This document shows, in pieces, positions 8,154-16,214 of a stretch of 32,243 bases of DNA. Source of the stretch: Flavobacteriales bacterium (GTDB lineage Bacteria > Bacteroidota > Bacteroidia > Flavobacteriales_G > Salibacteraceae); the NCBI GenBank assembly GCA_020435995.1, contig JAGQYO010000041.1, forward strand, positions 1 to 32,243, read 5' to 3'. The translations under genes were made by a program, and so were the position numbers. How positions within the stretch are numbered: the first letter of the stretch is position 1; the number at the start of each line of letters is the position of its first letter. The notes beneath the pieces are model-generated. The model had not been told where the DNA came from, did not search any database, and worked only from the letters and a program-made list of their open reading frames with translations.

Positions 8154-11100
8154 CTATTTTGGCAACCAGCCTGGTGTATAACCTGCTCCCTTATCGCTTA
8201 ACTGATTTTGAATATCTATGACTTGGGTCTTAATGGTTTTCAATTCACCGTTTACAAAAGCGAGATCTGATTTTGCTAGTTCGTATTGTTCTCTTTGGGT
8301 TGTGGTAGGCGCCGAAGTGGTTCGCCACAAATAATATACGGCAGTACCTACTCGCTCATTAATGGAAGAAGGCGTTTCGAATTCTCTTTTTGACAAACTG
8401 CGATCACCATTCATTTTAATGCTCAATTGTTCTAGATGTTGTTGAATTTTATTCAGATCTTCTAAAATAGCCAAGCCAGCATCTGGAGTTGTGATAACAG
8501 CTTGCTTTAAATATTTTATTCTATTTTCAAAATCTGAAATCGCCTTGTTCGCCTTTGCTGCATTATTTCTTAAGTCTGCCAATTTGCTCGCAAATGACTC
8601 AACCGCGGTTCGATCAAAACTTATCTGTTTGTTGATTTCCAAAAATTTTAATGAGAATCCAATGGGTTCGGTTAAATCCTGAATTTTACCTCGGTGGTAT
8701 TGACTTAGCGAAACCGTATATTTTCCAGGTAGGGCCATTCTTCCAAAATCGTATCCCTCATAAATGTTTTTAGGGGTTTTTTCTTCCAAAGAAACAGGGC
8801 TTTCGGTGTCCAGTCTTAAATCCCATACAAATCGACTCAATCCAGAAGTTGGACTTCTTTTTATTTTCCTCACTACTTTATTATTCGCATCTCGAATTGT
8901 AAAAATTAAGTAAGGAGCATCCTCGTTGTCTTCTGCTCGAATTTCTTCAGGAGAAGGGTAGGGCACATCGTTTTTATCCTTTATAAGCTTGGCCTCTCGT
9001 TCTTGTCGTTCTTCTTTTAGCGTTTTCAGTTTGTCCTTCATGTAATAGGTAATTACCGCACCTATTTCTGGATTTGGAGTTGTGAAATAAGACTCGCCTT
9101 GAAATGTTTTTCCTCTTCTTCCCAATGGTGTACTTTGAATAAACATAGCGCCGTCCTTTACGGGAAAAACTATGGCAATGGAGTTTTTCAATTTATCTTC
9201 TGTTACACTTCTCAATGGAGAATAATCGTCGAGTACATAAAAGCCCCTCCCAAAAGTGCCCAAAACCAAATCATTTTCTCGACTTTGAATCTCAAGGTCC
9301 CTCACGGCAATGGTAGGTAGCCCAGCTTTTAGTTGAACCCATTTTGCACCACCATCATTGGTAAAGAACACGCCGAACTCCGTACCAACAAATAATAAAT
9401 TTGGATCAACATGGTCTTCAGCTATACAATAAACACTACCTCTTTCGGGAAGATTGCCGCTCATGTTAGTCCAAGTAGCACCCTTATCTCTGCTTCGATA
9501 AACATAAGGCTTGAAATCCCCGTTTTTGTGGTTGTTGAAAACAGCATAAGCCGTGTTTTCACTGTGTTGAGAGGCCAGTAGCATATTTACGTAGGTTTTT
9601 TCAGGCACTCCCGAAACTGATTCTATTTTTTTCCAGTTTTCTCCACCATCCTGCGTGATTTGCAGAAGCCCATCATCCGTTCCAACATAAAGTAGGTTTT
9701 CCTGGATGGGTGATTCTGACAGCGCAACAATGTTTCCGTAAATGGTAGTTGACTCGTTTTTTGCTATTGCATCCATGCCCCACACACGGCCCATTACGGG
9801 TAACTTGTTTCTGTCTATTTGACGGGTAAGGTCGAATGAAATCGTTTTCCAAGTATTACCTTGATCGTCAGACCTAAATACTTTATTTGCAGCAAAATAC
9901 AGTCTTTTGTTGTTGTGCGGAGAGATAATCAATGGTGCATCCCAGTTCCAGCGATAGGGCGATTCATTTTTTCCATGCATGGGTTTAATATCTACCATTT
10001 CTCCTGAGGCTTTGTCGTACCTCACCAGATAGCCATATTGTGATTGGGCATATACAATATTGGGATCCTTGGGATCTATGGCCGACTCAAAGCCGTCCCC
10101 ACCCTTGGTCACTACCCAATCTGAGTTGACAATACCAGCTGCATTGGTGGTTTGAGATGGCCCAATTAGGCTAAAATTATCTTGGGTTCCGCCTGCGATA
10201 TTATAGAAGGGTTCGGCATTATCAACGGTTACTTTATAGAACTGTGTGATTGGTAAATTAGCTTTAAAACCCCATGTTTTGGCCTTGTCGAATGATTCAT
10301 AAATTCCTCCATCACAACCCATTACATAATGTTCAGGGTCATTAGGGTCGATCCACATACAATGGTTGTCTACGTGCTTGCTCTTTTCACCGATGGGCTT
10401 CCAGGTTGCACCTCCATCATCACTTACTTGGGTCCAAGTATCCATTGAATATAGTCGGTCGAATTGATGAGGATCACAAACCAACTCAACATAGTAATTG
10501 CCCGAAGAGCAGTATTTATTTACCTTACTCCAAGATGCTCCTCTATCTTTAGATTTATAAGTGCCGCCCGTTTCTGGTGTTGCCTCAATTAAAGCGTAAA
10601 TCACATCTGGGTTTTGAGGCGAGATAGCCAATGCAATTCTTCCTACGTCACCTTTAGGAAGTCCATTACTCAATTTGTCGAATGTTTTACCACCATCTAC
10701 TGATTTGTAGATAGCCGACTCTGGCCCTCCACTAATGTAAGTCCAAACGTGTCTACGCCTTTGATGTGCCGTTACATAAATATGATCTGGATTTCTCGGA
10801 TCAAAATGAACTTCATTGATGCCGTTGTTTTCGGAAACTTCTAATGCTTTGTTCCAAGTTTTTCCCCCGTCTTCGGTTAGGTATAATCCTCGATCGCCAC
10901 CTTCCTTCCAGAGAGGTCCATAAGCGGCAACGAATACACGGTTCGAATTTCTAGGATCTATCTTAATCATTCCAATATGTTCGGATGCTTTAAGCCCCAT
11001 ATTTTTCCATGTACTTCCTCCATCTTCAGATTTATATACACCATCGCCATAAGCCACTGAACGCTGGTTGTTGTTTTCTCCAGTACCCACCCAAACTACA

Positions 11101-11429
11101 TTATTGTTGTTAGGATCGATGGTCACACAACCGATTGAATATGAACCTTGTTTGTCAAATAATGGCTTCCATGTGTTTCCCGCATTTACAGTTTTCCATA
11201 CACCACCTGATGCAGCTGCAACATACCATGTGTTTGGTTTTTGGGGATCCACGGCTAGGTCGGAAACCCGACCAGAGGTAAGCGCTGGACCTACTGACCG
11301 AAATTTTAGAGCGGATAGTACGTTAGAGTTTAACTTGTCTTTTTCTTTTTCCACAGTGGGGGCAACCTCTTCTTGTGAAAATCCTAAAGTAGAAAGTGAA
11401 ATAAATATGAAACAAATAAGTTTTCGCAT
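8154..11429 (-). CDS. Secreted BNR/VPS10-sortilin-like beta-propeller protein
   Basis: 1091 residues with an N-terminal signal peptide (RKLICFIFISLSTLGFSQ). About ten Asp-box (BNR) motifs of the SxDxGxTW type are spread over residues 80-700, for example KSEDGGSTWKN, LTEDGGKTWNK, KSVDGGKTF, KSKDRGASW, VSDDGGATW, RSDDQGNTW, ITQDGGENW, RSRDKGATW and FTNDGGAKW. This indicates one or two multi-bladed propellers like those of VPS10/sortilin and bacterial BNR proteins, often labelled glycosyl hydrolase without proof. The C-terminal ~350 residues hold an Ig-like stretch (LIFTIRDANNKVVRKIKRS) and a coiled-coil-prone region. No T9SS C-terminal domain is visible. ATG 11429 gives a proper signal peptide; the TTG at 11453 only adds eight residues. 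Confidence 0.85.
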   Translation of the reverse strand: MRKLICFIFISLSTLGFSQEEVAPTVEKEKDKLNSNVLSALKFRSVGPALTSGRVSDLAVDPQKPNTWYVAAASGGVWKTVNAGNTWKPLFDKQGSYSIGCVTIDPNNNNVVWVGTGENNNQRSVAYGDGVYKSEDGGSTWKNMGLKASEHIGMIKIDPRNSNRVFVAAYGPLWKEGGDRGLYLTEDGGKTWNKALEVSENNGINEVHFDPRNPDHIYVTAHQRRRHVWTYISGGPESAIYKSVDGGKTFDKLSNGLPKGDVGRIALAISPQNPDVIYALIEATPETGGTYKSKDRGASWSKVNKYCSSGNYYVELVCDPHQFDRLYSMDTWTQVSDDGGATWKPIGEKSKHVDNHCMWIDPNDPEHYVMGCDGGIYESFDKAKTWGFKANLPITQFYKVTVDNAEPFYNIAGGTQDNFSLIGPSQTTNAAGIVNSDWVVTKGGDGFESAIDPKDPNIVYAQSQYGYLVRYDKASGEMVDIKPMHGKNESPYRWNWDAPLIISPHNNKRLYFAANKVFRSDDQGNTWKTISFDLTRQIDRNKLPVMGRVWGMDAIAKNESTTIYGNIVALSESPIQENLLYVGTDDGLLQITQDGGENWKKIESVSGVPEKTYVNMLLASQHSENTAYAVFNNHKNGDFKPYVYRSRDKGATWTNMSGNLPERGSVYCIAEDHVDPNLLFVGTEFGVFFTNDGGAKWVQLKAGLPTIAVRDLEIQSRENDLVLGTFGRGFYVLDDYSPLRSVTEDKLKNSIAIVFPVKDGAMFIQSTPLGRRGKTFQGESYFTTPNPEIGAVITYYMKDKLKTLKEERQEREAKLIKDKNDVPYPSPEEIRAEDNEDAPYLIFTIRDANNKVVRKIKRSPTSGLSRFVWDLRLDTESPVSLEEKTPKNIYEGYDFGRMALPGKYTVSLSQYHRGKIQDLTEPIGFSLKFLEINKQISFDRTAVESFASKLADLRNNAAKANKAISDFENRIKYLKQAVITTPDAGLAILEDLNKIQQHLEQLSIKMNGDRSLSKREFETPSSINERVGTAVYYLWRTTSAPTTTQREQYELAKSDLAFVNGELKTIKTQVIDIQNQLSDKGAGYTPGWLPK

Positions 11430-11462
11430 GAGAGCAATTGTTAGGAGAAACAACGAATTAAG

Positions 11463-11496
11463 TTAGAAACTCGAATATACATTAATCAGTTTCTAA
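11463..11496. repeat. 9-bp perfect inverted repeat upstream of the BNR gene
   Basis: TTAGAAACT (11463-11471) and AGTTTCTAA (11488-11496) are perfect inverted copies separated by 16 bases. They lie 34-67 bases before the BNR gene's ATG and downstream of the SPOR gene. There is no T-run on the minus strand after it, so a regulator site is as likely as a weak terminator. Confidence 0.4.
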
Positions 11497-11546
11497 TGGA
11501 AATCAAAAAAATGATATTCGATGATAAACAGGTTTTAACGGAGGCG

Positions 11547-12560
11547 TTACTCCTCAATTTTCATGACGTAAGCATCGGGCTGTAAATTGCGAATGGCAGG
11601 AAGCATGGCTTGGGCATCTTCTGCCGTTTTGTAAGGCCCAACATAAACTTTGTATAATTCTTTGTCCGACGGAAAATATTTAGGAATCCAATAAATTCCA
11701 GCATCGTAGCCGAGCGCTTCGAGGGTACTGTAATTTGTGTTTGCCAGTGGCTTTTTAGAATTAGCCGAAAACGCGATAATCCAGCTAGGAACTTCGAAGT
11801 CACCTTTTTTTCTTACGATTTTCGTTTTTAAAGCTGCTTTTTCAGTTTTTTCTTCCGTTTGCTTTGGGTTATCAACTTTTGCCTGCTTCATTTCCTTTTC
11901 AAAGGAGTTGTCCTCAGATAAATCGCTACTCGCTTCATCTCCTTCCTTCGCCCATTCGCTCGATGCCTTGGCATTTGTTTCGCTCTCGGAACCTGACTCT
12001 GTTTCGCCCGATTCCTCTTCAATATCTCCGGTACCTTCCGCTTCCGATTCGGAAGTCATTAAAACTGCCTCGTCGTCTGTTTCTTTTTCAGAAGATGAAA
12101 TATGGTTCATAATTAACGATCCGACTACCACTAAACCAAGCAGAACTACTATGGCCACAATAATGCCCATTCGTTTTTTCTTCTTGCTGGTTTTTCCACT
12201 TTTGCTTTGTGGAGGTGTTGCTTTTGTAGGTTCTTTTGATATAGTTGCTTTTTCTTCTTTTATTGTTGCCGTGGGAGGCACTGGCGCTGCCATCGTTTTT
12301 TCCTTTTTACTCTCTATTGCTTCACTAGATTTTTCTGCCATTTTATTATCAACCGAAGCTTCCTTACTGGGCTCTGCCGGTGTAGGTGAAACTTTTTTTG
12401 ATTCTTCTGGGGGCGTCATAGATTCCGTTTTTTTTACTTCGTCTTCTTTAGATGAACTTGGGGTAGAATTTCCATGCGAGTTCGTATCTGAATTTGAGGT
12501 GGATGCTGAAGATTTTCTTCTTCTAAAAGCGGGGTCTCTTTCTCTTCCTGAGGTAGTCAT
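11547..12560 (-). CDS. SPOR-domain single-pass membrane protein
   Basis: 337 residues. Residues 1-125 are low-complexity and hydrophilic, rich in Ser, Pro, Lys and Glu. KKKKR (126-130) precedes one transmembrane helix (131-153). An acidic Glu/Ser/Asp-rich linker (156-230) follows, then a SPOR domain (about 258-335: SWIIAFSANS, a tyrosine-rich middle and YKVYVGPYKTAEDAQAMLP). SPOR domains bind denuded glycan strands of peptidoglycan, usually at division sites. The topology is therefore inner membrane with the SPOR domain in the periplasm and a long disordered cytoplasmic tail. ATG start at 12560. It lies 52 bases after the glycosyltransferase gene on the same strand. The opposite strand carries a long open frame that only mirrors its biased composition. 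Confidence 0.88.
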   Translation of the reverse strand: MTTSGRERDPAFRRRKSSASTSNSDTNSHGNSTPSSSKEDEVKKTESMTPPEESKKVSPTPAEPSKEASVDNKMAEKSSEAIESKKEKTMAAPVPPTATIKEEKATISKEPTKATPPQSKSGKTSKKKKRMGIIVAIVVLLGLVVVGSLIMNHISSSEKETDDEAVLMTSESEAEGTGDIEEESGETESGSESETNAKASSEWAKEGDEASSDLSEDNSFEKEMKQAKVDNPKQTEEKTEKAALKTKIVRKKGDFEVPSWIIAFSANSKKPLANTNYSTLEALGYDAGIYWIPKYFPSDKELYKVYVGPYKTAEDAQAMLPAIRNLQPDAYVMKIEE

Positions 12561-12612
12561 ATAATTATTGTTTGATATGTGAAATTAGAACATTTTGTTC
12601 AAATAGTCAATT

Positions 12613-13713
12613 TCAAAATTCAACAGATCTATTTTTCCACTTTGGGGAAGTTACTTGGGAGTAAATCCCTATCCCGATTATATAAAATGGATAAAAAAAT
12701 CCAAAAAGAAGAACAAGGGGACTTGAATACGATTTGTCAATTCTAAAAGTGAATTGATTTAACAACATTCTTTCTACAATGGTTTTAAATAATGCCACTA
12801 CCAGAAAGAATTTAAAATGTAAAAATGCCAATAGAATGAGTGAAACATTCACCATGCCCACAAGGGCCATAACAAGTAGATAATTCGGGTCTTTTACCTT
12901 TCTGTTTTTTCCAGCCCACCGTGCTCTTTGGTCAATAAACTCCATCAAGGATGGTTTTGGCTGGGTTTCTACCAGATATTTTGGTGAAAGTACGGCTACT
13001 ACGTTGAAATTCAACTTTTTTGCTGCGTGCAAAAAGAATATGTCATCGCCAGAAGTAACGTCATCGGTACGGATTTGAAGACTCTTTTCGAAGACATCCT
13101 TTTTGTAAAGCAGGTTGGCGGCACTGCATAAAATGGGATGTCTATTCAAAGCCATGCCGAAGGCTACAGCTTGTAAAGCGCTAAATTCGATGGATTGAAA
13201 AATTGCCGAAAATGGATCAGACGAAAAGGGAATGAATACTGGGAGTATGTATAAGTCTGCTTTTTTCGCGTCGTGTAAATTTTGAAGGTTTGCCAGATAA
13301 TCATTTCCAAATTGGCAGTCCATATCCGTTTGAACAATGAGTTCATATTGTGCGTTTTGCACCCCAAGATTCACGGCGTTTTTTTTACCGGTGGAATCAC
13401 CTAAATTGAGAACGCTTATGTTGGTAAGGTTTAATTTATGAATGTAAGCATTGATAATCGACAATGTGTTATCGGTAGAGTGGTCGTCTATCAAAATAAC
13501 TTCAAAAAAATTAGGGTCGATTCTTTGTTTTTTTATTTTTTCTAAAAATTCCTTTGCGTTTTTTTCTTCATCCCGAAAAGGCACAATAAGCGATATCCTC
13601 ACCTCAAGGGCATTATTGCTAGAAATGGGAACATCCTCTTCAGTGACACCTTTTATGAGCCAAAAAAGGAATAGAATGTAGGTTCCTAAGAGAAGTAATA
13701 TACTTGGAATCAT
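12613..13713 (-). CDS. Membrane-anchored family 2 glycosyltransferase
   Basis: 366 residues. An N-terminal membrane helix (about 2-20) is followed by a GT-A catalytic domain: ISLIVPFRDEEKN (about 42-54), IDDHSTDNT, the metal-binding QTDMDCQF, the acceptor-site aspartates of TDDVTSGDD, and QRARW (typical QxxRW). Two or three transmembrane helices close the protein (about 276-355). This arrangement is typical of processive or lipid-linked sugar transferases such as those that glycosylate membrane lipids or start surface glycans. It overlaps the upstream flippase-like gene by ATGA (13710-13713), so the two are translationally coupled and probably act on the same glycolipid. The precise sugar and acceptor cannot be told. 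Confidence 0.88.
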   Translation of the reverse strand: MIPSILLLLGTYILFLFWLIKGVTEEDVPISSNNALEVRISLIVPFRDEEKNAKEFLEKIKKQRIDPNFFEVILIDDHSTDNTLSIINAYIHKLNLTNISVLNLGDSTGKKNAVNLGVQNAQYELIVQTDMDCQFGNDYLANLQNLHDAKKADLYILPVFIPFSSDPFSAIFQSIEFSALQAVAFGMALNRHPILCSAANLLYKKDVFEKSLQIRTDDVTSGDDIFFLHAAKKLNFNVVAVLSPKYLVETQPKPSLMEFIDQRARWAGKNRKVKDPNYLLVMALVGMVNVSLILLAFLHFKFFLVVALFKTIVERMLLNQFTFRIDKSYSSPLVLLFGFFYPFYIIGIGIYSQVTSPKWKNRSVEF

Positions 13714-14690
13714 GTTTCTTGATTGAAGATTTTTGCTTTGAGGATAAGGAAGCTCCCGATGCCAGCGGGTATTGCAAGATTAATAAGCCAAAGCAGAAAA
13801 GTAGCTGAGATGATTCCAAGGTGATTATCCGAAACTTGTCCTAAAAAAGTTAGGGCTACTGCTTCTCTTATTCCTAATTCGGCCAAAGCAATGCTCGGTA
13901 TTACGGCTAAAACGAGGAAAGATATAGGAATGAGTATGGCTAATAAGTTCAACGGAATGTCAACTTGAAAAAAATACAGAAGAAGAATTAATTGAATAGA
14001 AAAAACAAAGTATCTCAAGGTACTCCAGCCCAATACAATAATTAATTCTCTGGTGTGGTACCTTTTAAAAATGGACAAATAGTTACTGGCTTTTGTACTC
14101 AGTTTAAGTTTTTTGATTAACAATAGAAGAGCTGACGAGTTTAAAAACACTATTAAAATTAATATATTAAATAGTAGAATGAGGATAAGTAAATAGGATT
14201 CGAACCATGATTCTTCGATCGATTTTATAAAAAATAAATAGTAAAAATAGAAGGCTGAAGTGCCAAATAGAATGGTTGCCGTTATTTGGGCAACGCCGCT
14301 AAGGATTGTACATAATGCCACATAAATTCTACTTCTGTGAGCTACAAAGAGCACGCGACCGGCATATTCCCCGATTCTATTAGGGGTAATTGCACCTAGA
14401 GTTACTCCCGCTAAAACTGATTTGAGGGAGACTGCAAATGAAATGTTTTGAACTTTTTTTACAAGAAAACGCCATTTTATAGATTCGATGATCCAATTGA
14501 GTGGTAGAAGTAACATGACCAGACCCAATAAAAGCAATTGGTTTTCTTGATTGATAACGCTTTTGTAGTAAGTCTGAATATCACCAAAATCTTTGTTGTT
14601 GGTAACCTTATACACTACTGCACTTAGGGTGCAAATAATAATCCCAATTTTGAGGGAGATACTCAGATAACGTAAGCTTTTTTTTGTCAA
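13710..14690 (-). CDS. LPG_synthase_TM/UPF0104 (flippase-like) membrane protein
   Basis: 326 residues with about eight transmembrane helices. The conserved GVTLGAITPNRIGEYAGR block near residue 90 and the segment ALAELGIREAVALTFLG near 265-281 place it in the lysylphosphatidylglycerol synthase TM / UPF0104 family. Members of this family without the synthase domain occur beside glycosyltransferases and are thought to move or modify lipid-linked substrates. The start is probably TTG at 14690, giving MTKKSLRYLS; there is no ATG just upstream in frame. It shares ATGA with the glycosyltransferase. The 38-base gap to ruvC on the other strand must hold both promoters. Confidence 0.82.
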   Translation of the reverse strand: MTKKSLRYLSISLKIGIIICTLSAVVYKVTNNKDFGDIQTYYKSVINQENQLLLLGLVMLLLPLNWIIESIKWRFLVKKVQNISFAVSLKSVLAGVTLGAITPNRIGEYAGRVLFVAHRSRIYVALCTILSGVAQITATILFGTSAFYFYYLFFIKSIEESWFESYLLILILLFNILILIVFLNSSALLLLIKKLKLSTKASNYLSIFKRYHTRELIIVLGWSTLRYFVFSIQLILLLYFFQVDIPLNLLAILIPISFLVLAVIPSIALAELGIREAVALTFLGQVSDNHLGIISATFLLWLINLAIPAGIGSFLILKAKIFNQET

Positions 14691-14728
14691 GTTTATTTGA
14701 GTTAAATAGAGAACGAAAGTACGTTTAA

Positions 14729-15274
14729 ATGGATAAAATAATCTTAGGAATGGATCCAGGAACTACGCTGATGGGGTACGGACTGATACACGTGAAAGAT
14801 AAGAAAATGTCTATGATTCAAATGGGCGTAATTCAACTTTCTAAATTTGAAGAACATTCGGATAAGCTCAAACGAATTTTTGAAAGAACACTAGAATTAA
14901 TTGACAATTATAAGCCAGACGAATTTGCCGTAGAAGCCCCATTTTACGGTAAAAATGTACAATCCATGTTAAAACTTGGAAGAGCTCAAGGGGTGTCTAT
15001 GGCTGCCGCATTGTATCGCAACATACCCATTATGGAATATTCGCCAAGGAAAATAAAACAAAGCATAACGGGTAATGGTAATGCCTCTAAAGAACAAGTG
15101 GCCGCAATGCTGCAGAGTTTGTTGAAATTTGAGGAAATGCCCAAAAACTTGGATGCCACAGATGGGCTTGCTGCTGCGGTTTGTCATTATTTTCAAGGGG
15201 GAGGGGAGAGTAAGAAGAAAAAATATGCAAGTTGGAAATCATTCGTGAATGGAAACCCAAAGAAGGCAAGTTAA
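14729..15274 (+). CDS. ruvC: Crossover junction endodeoxyribonuclease RuvC
   Basis: 181 residues, a normal length. RNase H-like fold with the four acidic catalytic residues in place: Asp9 in GMDPGTT, Glu69 in [11 protein letters not shown], and Asp142 and Asp145 in [13 protein letters not shown]. The dimer-interface and DNA-binding loop [18 protein letters not shown] is well conserved. RuvC resolves Holliday junctions in recombination repair with RuvAB, which are not in the window. ATG start at 14729. Its TAA stop overlaps the stop of the convergent HIT gene within a shared TTAA (15271-15274). Confidence 0.98.
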   Translation: MDKIILGMDPGTTLMGYGLIHVKDKKMSMIQMGVIQLSKFEEHSDKLKRIFERTLELIDNYKPDEFAVEAPFYGKNVQSMLKLGRAQGVSMAAALYRNIPIMEYSPRKIKQSITGNGNASKEQVAAMLQSLLKFEEMPKNLDATDGLAAAVCHYFQGGGESKKKKYASWKSFVNGNPKKAS

Positions 15275-15663
15275 AGGTTTTTTCTAATTTGTGCTGCAAT
15301 TTGCTCAAATTCATCGGTGGTGAGCTGGAGTTTTTCGTTTGCGAAATTCATGTCCGATGTTTTATTGATTGGAATTAGATGCACGTGAGCATGTGGAACA
15401 TCGAATCCAATAATAGCACTTCCAATACGATGGCAGGAAAAGGCCTTTTTAATTCCTTTCGCCACTTGTTTTGAGAATGACATGAGTTCTTTAATCATGT
15501 GGTCGTCGAGCTCAAAAAACTGATCAACTTCTGTTTTAGGCACCACCAAAGTATGGCCTTTTTGAAGTGGATAAATGTCTAAGAAAGCATAGCAAAACTC
15601 ATTTTCTGCAATCTTATAAGACGGAATTTCTCCCTTTATTATTTTAGTAAATAAAGTAGCCAT
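15271..15663 (-). CDS. HIT family nucleotide-binding protein
   Basis: 130 residues. Cytosolic histidine-triad protein: [14 protein letters not shown] at the N-terminus, GHTLVVPK near residue 36, and the catalytic triad HAHVHLIPI (His91, His93, His95). HIT proteins hydrolyse nucleoside phosphoramidates or dinucleotides; the role in this organism is unknown. The ATG at 15663 overlaps the greA stop by one base (TAATG), so the pair is translationally coupled. A TTG three codons upstream lies inside greA and is less likely. Confidence 0.94.
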   Translation of the reverse strand: MATLFTKIIKGEIPSYKIAENEFCYAFLDIYPLQKGHTLVVPKTEVDQFFELDDHMIKELMSFSKQVAKGIKKAFSCHRIGSAIIGFDVPHAHVHLIPINKTSDMNFANEKLQLTTDEFEQIAAQIRKNL

Positions 15664-16136
15664 TAGAGGCAAATTTCTAAAATTTCAAATTTAATAATAC
15701 CACCCGGAGTTGTAATTTCAGCCACAGAACCAACAGTTTTTCCCAGTAGGCCTTGCCCAATAGGTGAGTCCACGCTTATTTTCCCAAGTTTTAGATCTTG
15801 TTCATTCTCCGCTACAAGCGTATAAGTGAATTCCATTTGATTTGCCAAATTTTTCAATCTAACAGTCGAAAGAATTAAAACTTTGCTTGAGTCTAATTGG
15901 CTTTTGTCGATGACCCGAGCATTGCTAATAAGATCTTCAATTTGTGCGATTTTCATTTCTAGCAATCCTTGAGCTTCTTTAGCTGCGTCGTATTCAGCGT
16001 TTTCAGATAAGTCACCCTTATCACGTGCTTCACCAATTTGTAATGAAATTTTTGGTCGCTCGACTCTTTTGAGATAGTCAACTTCGCTACGTAATTTTTC
16101 TAATCCTTCTTCGGTATAATATGCCACTTTGCTCAT
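15663..16136 (-). CDS. greA: Transcription elongation factor GreA
   Basis: 157 residues, typical of GreA. The N-terminal coiled coil (about 1-75) carries the conserved tip with acidic residues (DKGDLSENAEYDAAKEAQ, about 40-57). The C-terminal FKBP-like domain includes ISVDSPIGQGLLGKTVGS and an EITTPGG motif. GreA enters the secondary channel of RNA polymerase and stimulates cleavage of backtracked RNA. ATG start at 16136. A terminator belonging to the upstream PorV-like gene separates greA from the 16-25 kb operon, so greA and the HIT gene form their own unit. Confidence 0.97.
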   Translation of the reverse strand: MSKVAYYTEEGLEKLRSEVDYLKRVERPKISLQIGEARDKGDLSENAEYDAAKEAQGLLEMKIAQIEDLISNARVIDKSQLDSSKVLILSTVRLKNLANQMEFTYTLVAENEQDLKLGKISVDSPIGQGLLGKTVGSVAEITTPGGIIKFEILEICL

Positions 16137-16160
16137 ATGTTTTTTTATATAAGGGGTATC

Positions 16161-16193
16161 ATAAAAAATGGAACCCCAAATGAGGCTCCATTA
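16161..16193 (-). terminator. Rho-independent terminator of the TonB receptor/PorV operon
   Basis: On the minus strand, about 20 bases after the PorV-like gene, a stem formed by 16184-16193 and 16166-16175 (one mismatch) with an 8-nt loop runs into a T-rich stretch (16168-16161). Confidence 0.75.
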
Positions 16194-16214
16194 CAAAAAT
16201 ATAAGTATTTAATT

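Noticed and set aside
11737-12564. Long plus-strand open frame (275 residues) opposite the SPOR gene
   Set aside because: Its Ser/Phe-rich sequence mirrors the Lys/Glu/Ser bias of the real gene, has no recognisable domain, and the SPOR domain plus membrane helix on the minus strand are clear.
14720-14727. TACGTTTA just before ruvC as a -7 box
   Set aside because: It ends one base before the ATG and differs from the consensus at the last base, so it is too weak to claim.
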